From the NCBI GenBank assembly GCA_016196065.1, contig JACPYL010000012.1:682001-746000 (forward strand): a stretch of 64,000 nt of DNA, read 5' to 3'. Source of the stretch: Acidobacteriota bacterium. Its GTDB lineage: Bacteria > Acidobacteriota > Terriglobia > Terriglobales > Acidobacteriaceae. Position numbers and translations under genes: made by a program. Below, piece after piece: positions 8,886-18,219 of this stretch; within the stretch, counting starts at the first letter, position 1, and the number at the start of each line of letters is the position of its first letter. The notes below the pieces were generated by a model that had not been told where the DNA came from, did no database searches, and worked only from the letters and a program-made list of their open reading frames with translations.

Positions 8886-9314
8886 ATGAAACCGGAAAAT
8901 CTAGCTGGCGTCCTGGGTTCGCGGGGCCTCCCTGTTCCGCCGTCGCGGGGCAAGGGACTAAACCTCGATCTGGAGGCGCAGGGCGGAGCGGTTGTGCTGC
9001 ACTGCCAGGGCCGAATTATCTTTGGACCGGAAGCTCGGGCGCTGAGCGACATCGTCGCCGATGTTCTCCCGTCGTCGCGCCGGATGATCGTGGATCTGGC
9101 TGGTATCGAGACTGTGGATAGTGCTGGCTTAGGAGAATTTGTACTTTTGCACATGTGGGCGGAGGCTGCCGGATATTCCCTGAAGTTCGCCAGCCCGCGC
9201 CAACCGGTTCGACGATTACTGGAGTTGACCAATCTGGTGGCCGTATTCGATGCCTACGGCAGCGTCGCGGAAGCGATGGACGCTATGCTCCAGGAAGAAG
9301 TCTGCTCGGCGTAG
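8886..9314 (+). CDS. STAS-domain anti-sigma factor antagonist
   Basis: The 142-residue protein has a single STAS fold (about 30-135). It includes the strand GGAVVLHCQGRII and the conserved loop VDSAGLGEF, whose serine is the phospho-acceptor in SpoIIAA/RsbV-type antagonists. These proteins bind an anti-sigma kinase when unphosphorylated and so release a sigma factor. No kinase or sigma gene is adjacent, so the partner is unknown. The first 30 residues (proline- and glycine-rich) are an extension. Confidence 0.85.
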   Translation: MKPENLAGVLGSRGLPVPPSRGKGLNLDLEAQGGAVVLHCQGRIIFGPEARALSDIVADVLPSSRRMIVDLAGIETVDSAGLGEFVLLHMWAEAAGYSLKFASPRQPVRRLLELTNLVAVFDAYGSVAEAMDAMLQEEVCSA

Positions 9315-9395
9315 AGAAGCATTTCAGCACTCAGCACTGACCAAACGGAGCGGCGACAGGGCACGGGTTGGCTGAGTGCCGACTGCTGCCTCTCC

Positions 9396-10313
9396 TCACT
9401 TTTCCCGCTGGAAGCGATAGTGTCCGCCGCGTTCTTTGGCGAATTGTTCTGCCACTTTCAGGAAGGCGCGTCCGGCGTGGGACACAGTTGACTCCTGCCG
9501 GTAGACGAGGCGCAATTTTCGCTGGAGATGGATTTCGCGTACGGTGATGCGCACCAGTTCCCCTCTAGCGATTTCATTCTCCACGCTGATCGCGGGCACG
9601 AGCGCCACGCCATTCCCCATGCTGACAAAGCGTTTGATGGCTTGCAGCGTAGGCAACTCGACGTCCATGTGAAGGGGAGTCTTGTGTTGGCGAAAGGTCT
9701 CAATGACTTTGTCCCGGTAGGGAGAGGCCACGTTGTGCGCGACAAAGGATTCGGCGCCGAGCTGACGAATACTGACTTCTCCGGCCGATGCGAGCGCATG
9801 TCCCGGCGGCGCGACGAACACCAACTCATCCAGGTACACCACTGCCGAGCGAAGCTGCGGCTCCTGCGGATCGTAGGAGAGGACGCCGATTTCGACGTTA
9901 TGTTTGAGGACGTCGTCGGGGATGGTGCTGCCCAACGAACGACGCACGGCGATGCGGATCATGGGATGCAGACGGCGGAACTCCGCGAGCACCGGCAGAA
10001 GATACAGAGCGGTGAATTCGTTGGCGGCCATTACCAGCCTGCCTTTTTGCAACTCGCGGAGTTCGACCAGCGCTTCCTGCGCGTCCTGTCGCAGATTGAG
10101 GAGCTTTTCGGCATACTCCTGAAGAACACGTCCGGCGTCGGTGAGGACCCCGTCACGCGAGGAGCGGTCGAAGAGAGGCTCGCCGATCTCCAGTTCCAAC
10201 TTGCGGACGGTCTGGCTGACTGCGGACTGAGTGCGGAAAAGCTTCTCGGCGGCGCGGCCAAAGCGGCGCTCACGGGCGACGGTGAGAAATACTTCCAGTT
10301 GAGAGAGGTCCAT
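9396..10313 (-). CDS. LysR-family transcriptional regulator divergent from leuA
   Basis: The 305-residue protein has the LysR helix-turn-helix at the N-terminus (MDLSQLEVFLTVARERRFGRAAEKL, then QSAVSQTVRKLE) and a periplasmic-binding-like effector domain from about residue 90. It is transcribed away from leuA. The AT-rich intergenic region holds two perfect inverted repeats, which suits a LysR regulator controlling both itself and leuA-leuB. The effector is unknown; a leucine-pathway intermediate would fit the context. It is about the usual length for the family. Confidence 0.92.
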   Translation of the reverse strand: MDLSQLEVFLTVARERRFGRAAEKLFRTQSAVSQTVRKLELEIGEPLFDRSSRDGVLTDAGRVLQEYAEKLLNLRQDAQEALVELRELQKGRLVMAANEFTALYLLPVLAEFRRLHPMIRIAVRRSLGSTIPDDVLKHNVEIGVLSYDPQEPQLRSAVVYLDELVFVAPPGHALASAGEVSIRQLGAESFVAHNVASPYRDKVIETFRQHKTPLHMDVELPTLQAIKRFVSMGNGVALVPAISVENEIARGELVRITVREIHLQRKLRLVYRQESTVSHAGRAFLKVAEQFAKERGGHYRFQREK

Positions 10314-10391
10314 AGGTAGATCTCAGTCCAGATTCAGCAATCGACTAGAGCGTGAATCGCACTACATTAATGAATGTCGTGCTGTCCATCA

Positions 10392-10439
10392 ATATTACTA
10401 ATAATAGTAATATATCTAATTATTATGTAAAGATAATAA
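10392..10439. promoter_or_regulatory. Two inverted repeats in the lysR-leuA intergenic region
   Basis: Site 1 (10392-10413) is ATATTACTA-ATAA-TAGTAATAT, a perfect 9-bp dyad. Site 2 (10420-10439) is TTATTAT-6-ATAATAA, a perfect 7-bp dyad. Tandem dyads with a T-N11-A pattern between divergent genes are typical LysR binding and activation sites. The surrounding 60 bases are far richer in A+T than the rest of the window. Confidence 0.6.
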
Positions 10440-10498
10440 ACTTTTCTTTTGCCTCGCCGATTCTTACTCTATAGGAGTAGGTGAGGAGGATGGCATCC

Positions 10499-11842
10499 AT
10501 GGATCGGCCGCGCATCACTATTTTTGACACCACACTTCGGGACGGCGAACAATCACCGGGTTGCAGCATGAACGTGCAGGAGAAGTTGCGCCTGGCACAG
10601 CAACTCGATCGCCTCGGTGTGGACGTCATTGAAGCGGGCTTTCCGATTGCCTCCGACGGCGACTTTGAAGCGGTACAGACAATTTCCGCTTCCGTACGAC
10701 GGCCGATTATTGCGGCGCTGGCACGCGCGGTTAAGGGCGACATCGATCGGGCATGGCAGGCGTTGCAGGGAGCGGCGCATCCGCGGATTCACGTGTTCCT
10801 CGCTACCTCTGACATTCATCTCAAATACAAGCTGCGGATTACGCGCGAGCAGTGTCTGGAGCAGGCGCGGGAAGCGGTGCGGCATGCCAAGTCGCTGTGT
10901 CCGGATGTGGAATTTTCTCCGGAAGATGCGACCCGTACGGACCAGGATTTTCTGTGCCAGGTAGTGGAAGCGGTCGTGGCTGCGGGCGCGACGACGGTCA
11001 ACATTCCGGATACGGTCGGCTACACCACGCCGGACGAATACGGCCGCTTGCTGCGGATCCTGCGGGAGCGAGTTGCGGGGATCGATAAAGTTACGATCTC
11101 GACGCACTGCCACAACGATCTCGGATTGGCGGTGGCAAATTCACTGGCGGGCGTACAAGCAGGGGCGCGCCAAGTGGAATGCACGATCAACGGAATTGGG
11201 GAGCGTGCTGGAAACGCATCTCTCGAAGAAATTGTGATGGCGATGCGCGTTCGGCCCGACCGGTATGCGTTCGAGACGGGCGTGGTTGGCGAAGAGATCT
11301 ATCCGTCGAGCCAGATGCTGGCGGAAATTACGCGGGTCGCAGTCCAGCCCAACAAAGCCATCACGGGACGCAATGCGTTCGCGCACGAGGCGGGCATTCA
11401 CCAGGACGGAATGCTCAAGAATCCGCTGACTTACGAAATCATGACGCCACATTCGGTGGGCGTTCCGGACTCGCGGCTGGTTCTCGGCAAACATTCGGGC
11501 CGGCATGCGCTGGCCTTGCGTTGCGAACAACTGGGCCATCAATTCGATCGCCGGGAACTGGATGAGGTCTATCGCAAGTTTGTAGTTTTGGCGGACCGGA
11601 TCAAGAAAGTTCAGGACAGCCACCTGCTCGAACTGATCCAGGAAGTTTGCACGCAGGGCAAGAGGATTCCTCCAGCGCCTGCATCGATTCCCTTTACACG
11701 GGCGGCTTCGGCCGTCGGGGGATCTCACGAGACTCCGTTACCGTTTCCTGCTCCTGCGCCGAATCACAACGGGCCGGCATCCGTGCCCGTGACGTTCAGC
11801 GATCACCACAGCGAACAGGAAGACTATCTCTGGGGCGTGTAG
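10499..11842 (+). CDS. leuA: 2-Isopropylmalate synthase (lacking the usual C-terminal allosteric domain)
   Basis: From the ATG at 10499 (GAGGAGG nine bases upstream; two earlier starts at 10481 and 10490 are too close to it) the protein has 447 residues. The TIM barrel begins with [16 protein letters not shown] and carries the metal-site segment [15 protein letters not shown], followed by [13 protein letters not shown] and the [13 protein letters not shown] helix. It condenses acetyl-CoA with 2-oxoisovalerate, the first committed step of leucine synthesis. After the linker the family normally has a leucine-binding domain of about 120 residues. Here only a proline-rich tail of about 50 residues follows, ending QEDYLWGV. 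leuB follows; leuC and leuD are not in the window. Confidence 0.92.
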   Translation: MDRPRITIFDTTLRDGEQSPGCSMNVQEKLRLAQQLDRLGVDVIEAGFPIASDGDFEAVQTISASVRRPIIAALARAVKGDIDRAWQALQGAAHPRIHVFLATSDIHLKYKLRITREQCLEQAREAVRHAKSLCPDVEFSPEDATRTDQDFLCQVVEAVVAAGATTVNIPDTVGYTTPDEYGRLLRILRERVAGIDKVTISTHCHNDLGLAVANSLAGVQAGARQVECTINGIGERAGNASLEEIVMAMRVRPDRYAFETGVVGEEIYPSSQMLAEITRVAVQPNKAITGRNAFAHEAGIHQDGMLKNPLTYEIMTPHSVGVPDSRLVLGKHSGRHALALRCEQLGHQFDRRELDEVYRKFVVLADRIKKVQDSHLLELIQEVCTQGKRIPPAPASIPFTRAASAVGGSHETPLPFPAPAPNHNGPASVPVTFSDHHSEQEDYLWGV

Positions 11843-12034
11843 CGGGAAGCCTGATCGGCGTCCCGCGTCCCCATACTTCTGCCGGCCACCCGGTCCCATA
11901 GCCACAAATCGGCCTGTGGTTGGCTCGCGCAACGGCTATTTCCTTTCGTTGCGATCTCTTACGAGTAGTGACAGTTTTTCTCACGCCTTGATTCGTTTTT
12001 GGCGTATCCTTGCACATTAATTTTTGAGGATTCC

Positions 12035-13153
12035 ATGCAACTGCGCGTTACTTCCCTGCCTGGCGACGGAATCGGTCCTGAAGTTACTCTGCAAGCGATT
12101 AATGTCTTGAAGGAAGTAGCGGGTGGCTTCGGGCACGTCCTGGAACTAAGCGAAAAGAAAGTGGGTGGCGCGGCTCTGACTGCGGCGGGCGATCCCTTGC
12201 CAGCTGCCACGGTAGAGGCATGTCTTCGTTCCCACGCGGTGTTGCTGGGAGCGGTTGGAGGACCCGCTTTTGATCACTACGCGCGCGAACTTCGTCCCGA
12301 GGCAGGATTGCTCCGCCTACGGCAGGCGTTGGGTGCGTATGCCAATCTTCGCCCAGCCGTTTTCTATCCAGCATTGCGCGACTGCTCACCCTTGCGCGAG
12401 GAGATTGTCAGAGGAACCGACATTCTCATCGTTCGGGAATTGCTGGGCGGGCTCTATTTTGGTCAGCCTCGTTCCATTGCGGGCGAACCCGGGAGCCTGC
12501 AGGCGATCAACACCATGAGCTATGGCGAAGGGGAGATCCAACGAATCGCGCGCACTGCATTTACGCTCGCTCAGAGTCGTCGTAAGCGCCTGTTGTCGGT
12601 CGACAAAGCGAATGTGTTGGAATGTTCGCGCTTGTGGCGGGAAGTTGTGACGAACGTGGGTCGCGACTTTCCGGATGTCCACCTATCGCACATGTATGTA
12701 GACTCGGCGGCCATGACCCTGGTTCTGAAGCCGACAGAATTTGACGTGGTACTTACGGAAAACATGTTTGGCGACATCCTCTCGGATCAAGCGGGAGGCG
12801 TGGTGGGATCACTGGGCCTGCTTGCGTCGGCCAGCATCGGGGGGCCGGTTGGCCTCTACGAGCCGGTGCATGGATCCGCGCCGGATATTGCCGGCCAAGG
12901 CATCGCCAATCCGCTGGGCGCGATCCTGTCAGTTGCGCTGATGTTCCGGCATACCTTCCAGCTACATAAGGAGGCCGCTTGCATTGAGGCCGGCGTGATG
13001 TCGGTACTCAAAGGGGGACTCCGAACGCGGGACTTGGCGCGTAACGGAGAACGCACCGTTACTACCGAAGAAATGGGTTCGCAGATTGCGAGTTTTGTGA
13101 GGGCAGCTGCCAAGACGAATGGCTCGTACCAGGATGTGTCTGCGTCCGCGTGA
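12035..13153 (+). CDS. leuB: 3-Isopropylmalate dehydrogenase
   Basis: The protein has 372 residues from the ATG at 12035 (TGAGGA seven bases upstream); an in-frame start at 11999 adds a non-conserved leader. It carries GDGIGPEV near the N-terminus, DKANVLE, the metal-binding TENMFGDILSDQA, and LYEPVHGSAPDIAGQGIANP near the cofactor site. The enzyme oxidatively decarboxylates 3-isopropylmalate with NAD. It lies 192 bases downstream of leuA on the same strand. Length is normal for the family. Confidence 0.96.
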   Translation: MQLRVTSLPGDGIGPEVTLQAINVLKEVAGGFGHVLELSEKKVGGAALTAAGDPLPAATVEACLRSHAVLLGAVGGPAFDHYARELRPEAGLLRLRQALGAYANLRPAVFYPALRDCSPLREEIVRGTDILIVRELLGGLYFGQPRSIAGEPGSLQAINTMSYGEGEIQRIARTAFTLAQSRRKRLLSVDKANVLECSRLWREVVTNVGRDFPDVHLSHMYVDSAAMTLVLKPTEFDVVLTENMFGDILSDQAGGVVGSLGLLASASIGGPVGLYEPVHGSAPDIAGQGIANPLGAILSVALMFRHTFQLHKEAACIEAGVMSVLKGGLRTRDLARNGERTVTTEEMGSQIASFVRAAAKTNGSYQDVSASA

Positions 13154-13309
13154 TTTGCAACCTGTCCAACAGGTCATTCCCAGTTACTGAAGAAGTTTGC
13201 GGATAGAAGAACTCCAACTGGAGTTCGGCCATGGACCTCCGTGTGGTTTTTCACACAGCCGACGACGAACATTAGTCGTACCATCGGACTATAGATTCCG
13301 AGTCGCCCG

Positions 13310-13564
13310 ATGGTTTCGAAGTGCTCCAACCCGCTCTGTTCTGCCTCGTTTCGCTATCTGCATAGTGGGAAACTCTTTCGCTTCGACACGCCGAGCGGAC
13401 CAATGGAAACGGGGTGGGACGCTCCGAAACCGCCAAAAAGAGTTGAGTTCTTCTGGTTGTGTGAAGCGTGTGGGACGAAATTCACGCTCGTAACGGATAC
13501 TGAAGTTGGTGCTCGTGTCGTTTTACTTCCGGTGAGGGCGCGAGCTGCCGCCGCATCGTTATAA
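13310..13564 (+). CDS. Small cysteine-rich (zinc-ribbon-like) protein
   Basis: The 84-residue protein has two cysteine pairs, CSNPLC near the N-terminus and CEACG at about residue 51, so it could fold as a single zinc ribbon. The rest is basic. I do not recognise the function. Its stop overlaps the 3' end of the convergent glycosyltransferase gene by six bases. Confidence 0.6.
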   Translation: MVSKCSNPLCSASFRYLHSGKLFRFDTPSGPMETGWDAPKPPKRVEFFWLCEACGTKFTLVTDTEVGARVVLLPVRARAAAASL

Positions 13565-14308
13565 CCTTTCGGGAGAAGCCACCGGCGTGCTGCTGTAGGC
13601 CCCCGTTAGAGAATTCCAACGAATCCGCATTACATCCCCAAACATCCGGATGCCGTCGCGAAATGGATGCAGGCGCGTGCCTTCGCTGTGCGCCCAGACC
13701 ACCGGAACCTCAACGGTGCGGAGCTTCCGGCGGCGGGCCAGGAAAAGAATTTCGGGATCAAATCCCCAGCGTTCGATCTTCTGCATCGGGAGAATCTGTT
13801 GTGCGGCGTCGCGGCGAAACGCTTTAAAGCCGCATTGTGTGTCCATGAAATGCAATCCCAGAGCCAGTCGGAGCAGCAGGTTAAAGATTCGCCCGAAGAG
13901 CTGCCGGTAAAGAGGCTGACGCTCGGTTTGCAGTTCTGCGCGAAGCCAGCGGGATCCAATCGCGATGTCGGCTCCATTCCGGATAGCCGTGAATAGCTTT
14001 TCCGCCTCTTCAATGGGAGAGGACAAGTCGGCATCGGTGAACAAACATATCTCGCCGCGAGCGTGCATCATGCCGCTGCGCACGCTGAAACCTTTTCCGC
14101 GGTTTCCCGGATTTCGCACCAACTGGACTTGAGAATGGGAGCGGCTATATTCGCGAACGATTTCGGCCGTGTCATCGCGCGATCCGTCGTCAACGACCAG
14201 AATCTCGACATCCCATTTGTGTTCTTCGACGTAGCGTAGGATTTCGTCAAGCGTGGGACGAATCCGGTTGCTTTCGTTGTACGCGGGGATGACGACGCTG
14301 TAAGTCAT
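13559..14308 (-). CDS. Family 2 glycosyltransferase (dolichyl/polyprenyl-phosphate sugar synthase type)
   Basis: From the ATG at 14308 the protein has 249 residues, beginning MTYSVVIPAYNES. The GT-A fold has VVDDGSRDDT, the metal-binding FTDADLSSP, and the MDTQCGFKAFRR segment typical of polyprenyl-phosphate mannose/glucose synthases. No membrane helices follow, so it is probably a soluble or peripheral transferase. The 19 residues upstream that would extend it to 14365 are unlike the family. The acceptor lipid and sugar are not determined by the sequence. Confidence 0.9.
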   Translation of the reverse strand: MTYSVVIPAYNESNRIRPTLDEILRYVEEHKWDVEILVVDDGSRDDTAEIVREYSRSHSQVQLVRNPGNRGKGFSVRSGMMHARGEICLFTDADLSSPIEEAEKLFTAIRNGADIAIGSRWLRAELQTERQPLYRQLFGRIFNLLLRLALGLHFMDTQCGFKAFRRDAAQQILPMQKIERWGFDPEILFLARRRKLRTVEVPVVWAHSEGTRLHPFRDGIRMFGDVMRIRWNSLTGAYSSTPVASPERL

Positions 14309-14405
14309 GGAACAGTTTCTTAGTTGCCGGTTTCTTGTTTCTGGTCTTCGGTTCCCATCGAACAACTAGAAGGCCGTTTCCGAGAACCGGGAACGGACAA
14401 CTGTA

Positions 14406-15452
14406 CTACGCCACCTGGCTGCGCTGATCTAGCATACGGAAAAATTCGGCGACCAGTTCGTGGTCCCACAGGCCGGCCCGAGATTCTTCGTGCATGGTGA
14501 TGGCGGCCTGTTCGTGTGTGAGTGCGGGCTTGTACGGGCGTGCGGTTCGCAACGCATCGTAGACGTCGACGACCTGCAGGATGCGCGGCAGCAGCGGGAT
14601 TTCATCGTGACGCAGTCCATCGGGATAACCGCTGCCGTCGGAATGTTCGTGATGGCTGCGGATAATCGGCAGCACCAGGCGCAGGGACTTCAGCGGGCGG
14701 CAAATCGTTTCGCCGGTGACGGGATGCTTCTTCATGATCTCCCATTCGGCGGGAGTAAGATTACTGCCTTTTTTCAGAATTTCATCGGGCACCGCAATCT
14801 TGCCGAGATCATGCAGGAATCCGCCGCGCCGCAACGCGACGATGCTGTCTTCGTCTAATTGGAGGTGCCGGCCCATTTCGGAGGCATTCTGGGCCAGACG
14901 TTCACAATGTCCTTCGGTATAGGGATCGCGCGATTCGACGCTCAGGCCGAGGGAGCAGATCACCGACTCGGCAGTCTCCAGTTCGTCGGTAAATTCTTTC
15001 AGTTTCAGTAGCGAACTTACGCGCGCAAAGAGCTCTTCCGGACAGATCGGCTTGCTGAGAAAATCGTCAGCGCCGGCCTCGATACCTTGGAGGCGATCTT
15101 CGCGAGCGCTCAAACCGGTAATCATGACAATTGGAATGAGGCGGGTGAGCGGGTCGCCTTTCAGTTCACGGCACAGTTCGTAGCCAGTTTTTCCGGGCAT
15201 GATAACGTCGAGCAAGATCAGGTCGGGAGGATCGCGACGAATTTCCACTTCGGCCGCGGCGGCATCATGCGCCACAACAATGCGATAGCCGCGAGTTGCG
15301 AGGAGTTCACTTAAGACCGACGCGATTTGCGGATTGTCGTCCACCACCAGGATGGATGACCTTCGCCGGCTTGTAAGCACGTCCCCCATACTCTGATAAG
15401 AGCTAGTCGCGGCAGAAATAGTTGTCCGGCGATGCCCGGGCCGAGGATTCAT
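14406..15452 (-). CDS. Response regulator with HD-GYP phosphodiesterase domain
   Basis: The 348-residue protein has a receiver domain (about 33-150: SILVVDDNP, DLILLDVIMPG with the phospho-acceptor Asp, and a late Lys in DDFLSKPI). An HD-GYP domain (about 170-340) follows, with HDLGKIAVP, HHEHSDGSGYPDGL and VVDVYDALR. Family members hydrolyse cyclic di-GMP, as in RpfG. All key HD and GYP residues are visible. An internal ATG at 15389 (MGDVL) is an alternative start. No sensor kinase gene is adjacent. Confidence 0.93.
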   Translation of the reverse strand: MNPRPGHRRTTISAATSSYQSMGDVLTSRRRSSILVVDDNPQIASVLSELLATRGYRIVVAHDAAAAEVEIRRDPPDLILLDVIMPGKTGYELCRELKGDPLTRLIPIVMITGLSAREDRLQGIEAGADDFLSKPICPEELFARVSSLLKLKEFTDELETAESVICSLGLSVESRDPYTEGHCERLAQNASEMGRHLQLDEDSIVALRRGGFLHDLGKIAVPDEILKKGSNLTPAEWEIMKKHPVTGETICRPLKSLRLVLPIIRSHHEHSDGSGYPDGLRHDEIPLLPRILQVVDVYDALRTARPYKPALTHEQAAITMHEESRAGLWDHELVAEFFRMLDQRSQVA

Positions 15453-15531
15453 AGCTTTAAGTAGTGTAGATCATTCGAGGGAAACCGAACATTTTCGATG
15501 TTCATTCGTCATAGCAGGCTTCCGCCGGACT

Positions 15532-16215
15532 ATGCCACGCTGGCCCACCATGCAGAAAACACTTGTGTTGCTGACCATCGTCCTTGGAGTCGCGGTTAGC
15601 GAGAGTCGCGCGCTTCCCAAGGCCCACGTGATCACGTTTGGCAAGTGGATCGCAGTGAAATGGCCCGATGCTTCCGGCAAGAAATTGCTGGACTTGAAAG
15701 TCCGTCCCTTATTTGTTGATACACGATTGAAGGAATACACCACCGGCACTGCTCACGATTTAACAGACCGGCTGTTTGGCGTGCGCCGCGTATTTCGCGT
15801 GAACGATGCGTTGCCCGAAGACACTGTCGCGCGCTGGCAATGGCAGCGTGGGGGATGGCTGCTGGTGGATCGGGCGAGTGGGAAAGTTTCGCAATTAACT
15901 CTGCCGGAGTTCGATCCGTTCTACTCCACGGCGAGCTGGTATCGCGACTACATCGCGTATTGTGGCGTATCGGAAGATGGAAAGAAACTGACCGCGATGG
16001 TGATGCAGGTCGGCCGCCGGAAACCGGTCCTGAAAAAAGTGTTGGGCGAACCGGACGGCGATGACGAGCCCGATTCGGAATGTCCTGCACCGAAGTGGGA
16101 GCGCGCACCTGCACGGGTAACCTTCGAGCCCGACGACACGCAAAAACTGATGTTTTCCATTCGCGGACGGGTCGTGGATATCGTCAGCGAACCGGATGAG
16201 GAGGGCGAGGAATAG
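15532..16215 (+). CDS. Exported protein of unknown function
   Basis: The 227-residue protein (or 221 from the second ATG at 15550) has a hydrophobic signal segment MQKTLVLLTIVLGVAVSESRA. The mature part alternates short strands (VRPLFVDTRLKEYTTG, RWQWQRGGWLLVDRASG) and ends with a very acidic tail, EPDEEGEE. No family recognised. It stands alone between the HD-GYP gene and a converging GH13 gene. Confidence 0.7.
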   Translation: MPRWPTMQKTLVLLTIVLGVAVSESRALPKAHVITFGKWIAVKWPDASGKKLLDLKVRPLFVDTRLKEYTTGTAHDLTDRLFGVRRVFRVNDALPEDTVARWQWQRGGWLLVDRASGKVSQLTLPEFDPFYSTASWYRDYIAYCGVSEDGKKLTAMVMQVGRRKPVLKKVLGEPDGDDEPDSECPAPKWERAPARVTFEPDDTQKLMFSIRGRVVDIVSEPDEEGEE

Positions 16216-16276
16216 TCAGAGGAGGAACGGTCATCTTCGCCGCATGGCCGGCTTCCTCGGTGCATGACAGGGAATC

Positions 16277-16316
16277 AGATCCTTCCCCCTCGGCTTCGCT
16301 CGGGGTCAGGATGACA
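16277..16316. repeat. Copy of the dispersed CTTCGCTCGGG-TCAGGATGACA repeat
   Basis: This lies in the convergent gap between the exported protein and the GH13 gene. It resembles the arms at 3040-3063 and 4370-4395, with a short insertion before CAGGATGACA. Confidence 0.55.
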
Positions 16317-16334
16317 ATTCTGAGTGTGAGTTCG

Positions 16335-18125
16335 TTACTTGCTGCCACTCGCGACTTTGTAAACTCGAGCCTCCCAGGCCTTCAGATGGAGTTGGCCTGT
16401 CTGTTCTTCCGCCTTGCCTAGGTTCGAAAGTTGCAGTTCGCCGGCGGTAATCCCGCCTGGAACTGTGTATGCGATTTCTTCTTTCGAGAAATTCAGCACG
16501 ACCAGGTACCCATCTTTGCCTGCGGTCCGCGTGTACGAAAAAATGTGCGAATTTGCTGGGTCGAGATCTTTGTAATCTCCGTAGAGGAGGGCGGGAGTTT
16601 TTCGGCGAAGGTCGATCATGCTGCGGTAGTAGTGATAGATGGAGTCGCGATCGGCGAGCGCCGACTTGGCATTGATTTCCGTGTAGTTCGGATTCAAGGC
16701 TAGCCACGGCTTCGCGGCGGCGGTGAACCCGGCGTTCGGCGCGGCGTCCCACTGCATGGGTGTGCGGGCATTGTCGCGGCTGGTCTTGCGCATGTTCGCG
16801 AGGAAGTCTCCGGCGCTGACTTTGTGTCCGAGCACATAATCCTTCCAGGCATTTTTCACGGCGATGTCGTCGAAGTCTTCAATGCCTTTGAAAGGGTAGT
16901 TGGTCATCCCCAACTCATCTCCTTCATAGACAAACGGAGTGCCTTTCAAAGTGAGGATCATGGTCGCCACTAACTTCGCAGACGGCACGCGATGGGCGGG
17001 CGAGTCATCTCCAAATGAAGAGACGATGCGCGGGTTGTCATGATTGGACAGGAAGACAGTGTTCCAGCAATGGGCGTCGAGCGCGGTGTCCTGGCGAGTG
17101 AAGATGGACTTGAGTTCGGGCAAAGTCCAGTTTTTCGAGACTCCGTTCTCCTGATCAATTCTGACCGCGTCGAAGTTGAAGATCATGTTCAGTTCGTGGC
17201 GACGGTCATCGACTAAGAGCGGGGTTTGCTGCAACGTCGTGCCAAACGCTTCGCCCACGGTCATGACGTCATACTTCGACAGCACTTCGCGATTCATTTC
17301 CTGCAGGTACTCATGCATGTGCGGTCCGGCCGCGTAGATGTATTCGGCGTGGCCATCGAAGTTAGCGGGGAAATCGGGGAACTTCTGGTCTTTCGAGACG
17401 AATGGAATGACGTCCATGCGAAAGCCATCGACACCTTTGTCGAGCCAGAATTTCATCAAGTCATACACTTCGTGGCGGACCTTGGGATTGTCCCAGTTGA
17501 GGTCAGGCTGTTTTTCCGCAAACAGGTGCAGATAGTATTCGCCGGTTGCGGGATCCAGCTTCCAGGCTGAGCCGGAAAAGAATGATGTCCAGTTATTCGG
17601 CTCCTTGCCGTTCTTACCGGGCCGCCAGATGTAGTAGTTGCGATATGGACTGTCTTTCGATTTTCGGCTCTCGACGAACCAGCGATGCTCGTCGCTGGTG
17701 TGGTTCACGACCAGGTCGAGCACGAGTCGCATATGCCGCTGTTTGACCGCCCGCAGCAGTTCATCGAAATCTGCCATCGTGCCGAATTCAGTCATGACTT
17801 TGCGATAGTCGCGAATGTCATAACCGTTGTCAGCGTTAGGGGAATCGTAGTGCGGACTGAGCCAGATTACGTTGACGCCGAGCCCTTGAATGTAATCAAG
17901 CTCTGATGTGATGCCTTTGAGATCGCCGATGCCATCGCCGTTCGAATCCTTGAACGAGCGTGGATAGACCTGGTAGACCACCGCTTCTTTCCACCAGCGG
18001 GGCTGATAGTTGTTGATCGATGCGTGCTCCGGAGAGTTTGGCTTAGTTTGAGCGGGTGAATAGATCGAGAACGGTACGAGTATAAGAAAGAAGGTTAGGG
18101 CGAACGAGATTCGGGAACAATGCAC
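16335..18125 (-). CDS. Exported GH13 alpha-glucosidase (oligo-1,6-glucosidase type)
   Basis: The 596-residue protein has a signal peptide (about 1-26) and a full GH13 barrel from YQPRWWKEAVVYQVYPRSF. Catalytic residues are the nucleophile Asp238 (DGFRMDV), the acid/base Glu292 (VGEAFG) and Asp363 (SNHDNPR). The insert QPDLNWDNP is typical of the alpha-glucosidase/oligo-1,6-glucosidase subgroup. It should release glucose from malto- or isomalto-oligosaccharides in the periplasm. The start has GGAGG eight bases upstream. It is monocistronic, with no adjacent regulator. Confidence 0.93.
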   Translation of the reverse strand: MHCSRISFALTFFLILVPFSIYSPAQTKPNSPEHASINNYQPRWWKEAVVYQVYPRSFKDSNGDGIGDLKGITSELDYIQGLGVNVIWLSPHYDSPNADNGYDIRDYRKVMTEFGTMADFDELLRAVKQRHMRLVLDLVVNHTSDEHRWFVESRKSKDSPYRNYYIWRPGKNGKEPNNWTSFFSGSAWKLDPATGEYYLHLFAEKQPDLNWDNPKVRHEVYDLMKFWLDKGVDGFRMDVIPFVSKDQKFPDFPANFDGHAEYIYAAGPHMHEYLQEMNREVLSKYDVMTVGEAFGTTLQQTPLLVDDRRHELNMIFNFDAVRIDQENGVSKNWTLPELKSIFTRQDTALDAHCWNTVFLSNHDNPRIVSSFGDDSPAHRVPSAKLVATMILTLKGTPFVYEGDELGMTNYPFKGIEDFDDIAVKNAWKDYVLGHKVSAGDFLANMRKTSRDNARTPMQWDAAPNAGFTAAAKPWLALNPNYTEINAKSALADRDSIYHYYRSMIDLRRKTPALLYGDYKDLDPANSHIFSYTRTAGKDGYLVVLNFSKEEIAYTVPGGITAGELQLSNLGKAEEQTGQLHLKAWEARVYKVASGSK

Positions 18126-18219
18126 GGATTCCTCCTGCGCGAACGGTTATGAATGTATGTGAGCACATTCTATCGCCCGGTGGAGCCCCACGGCGTACAA
18201 CTCTAACGACGGTTCGTTC

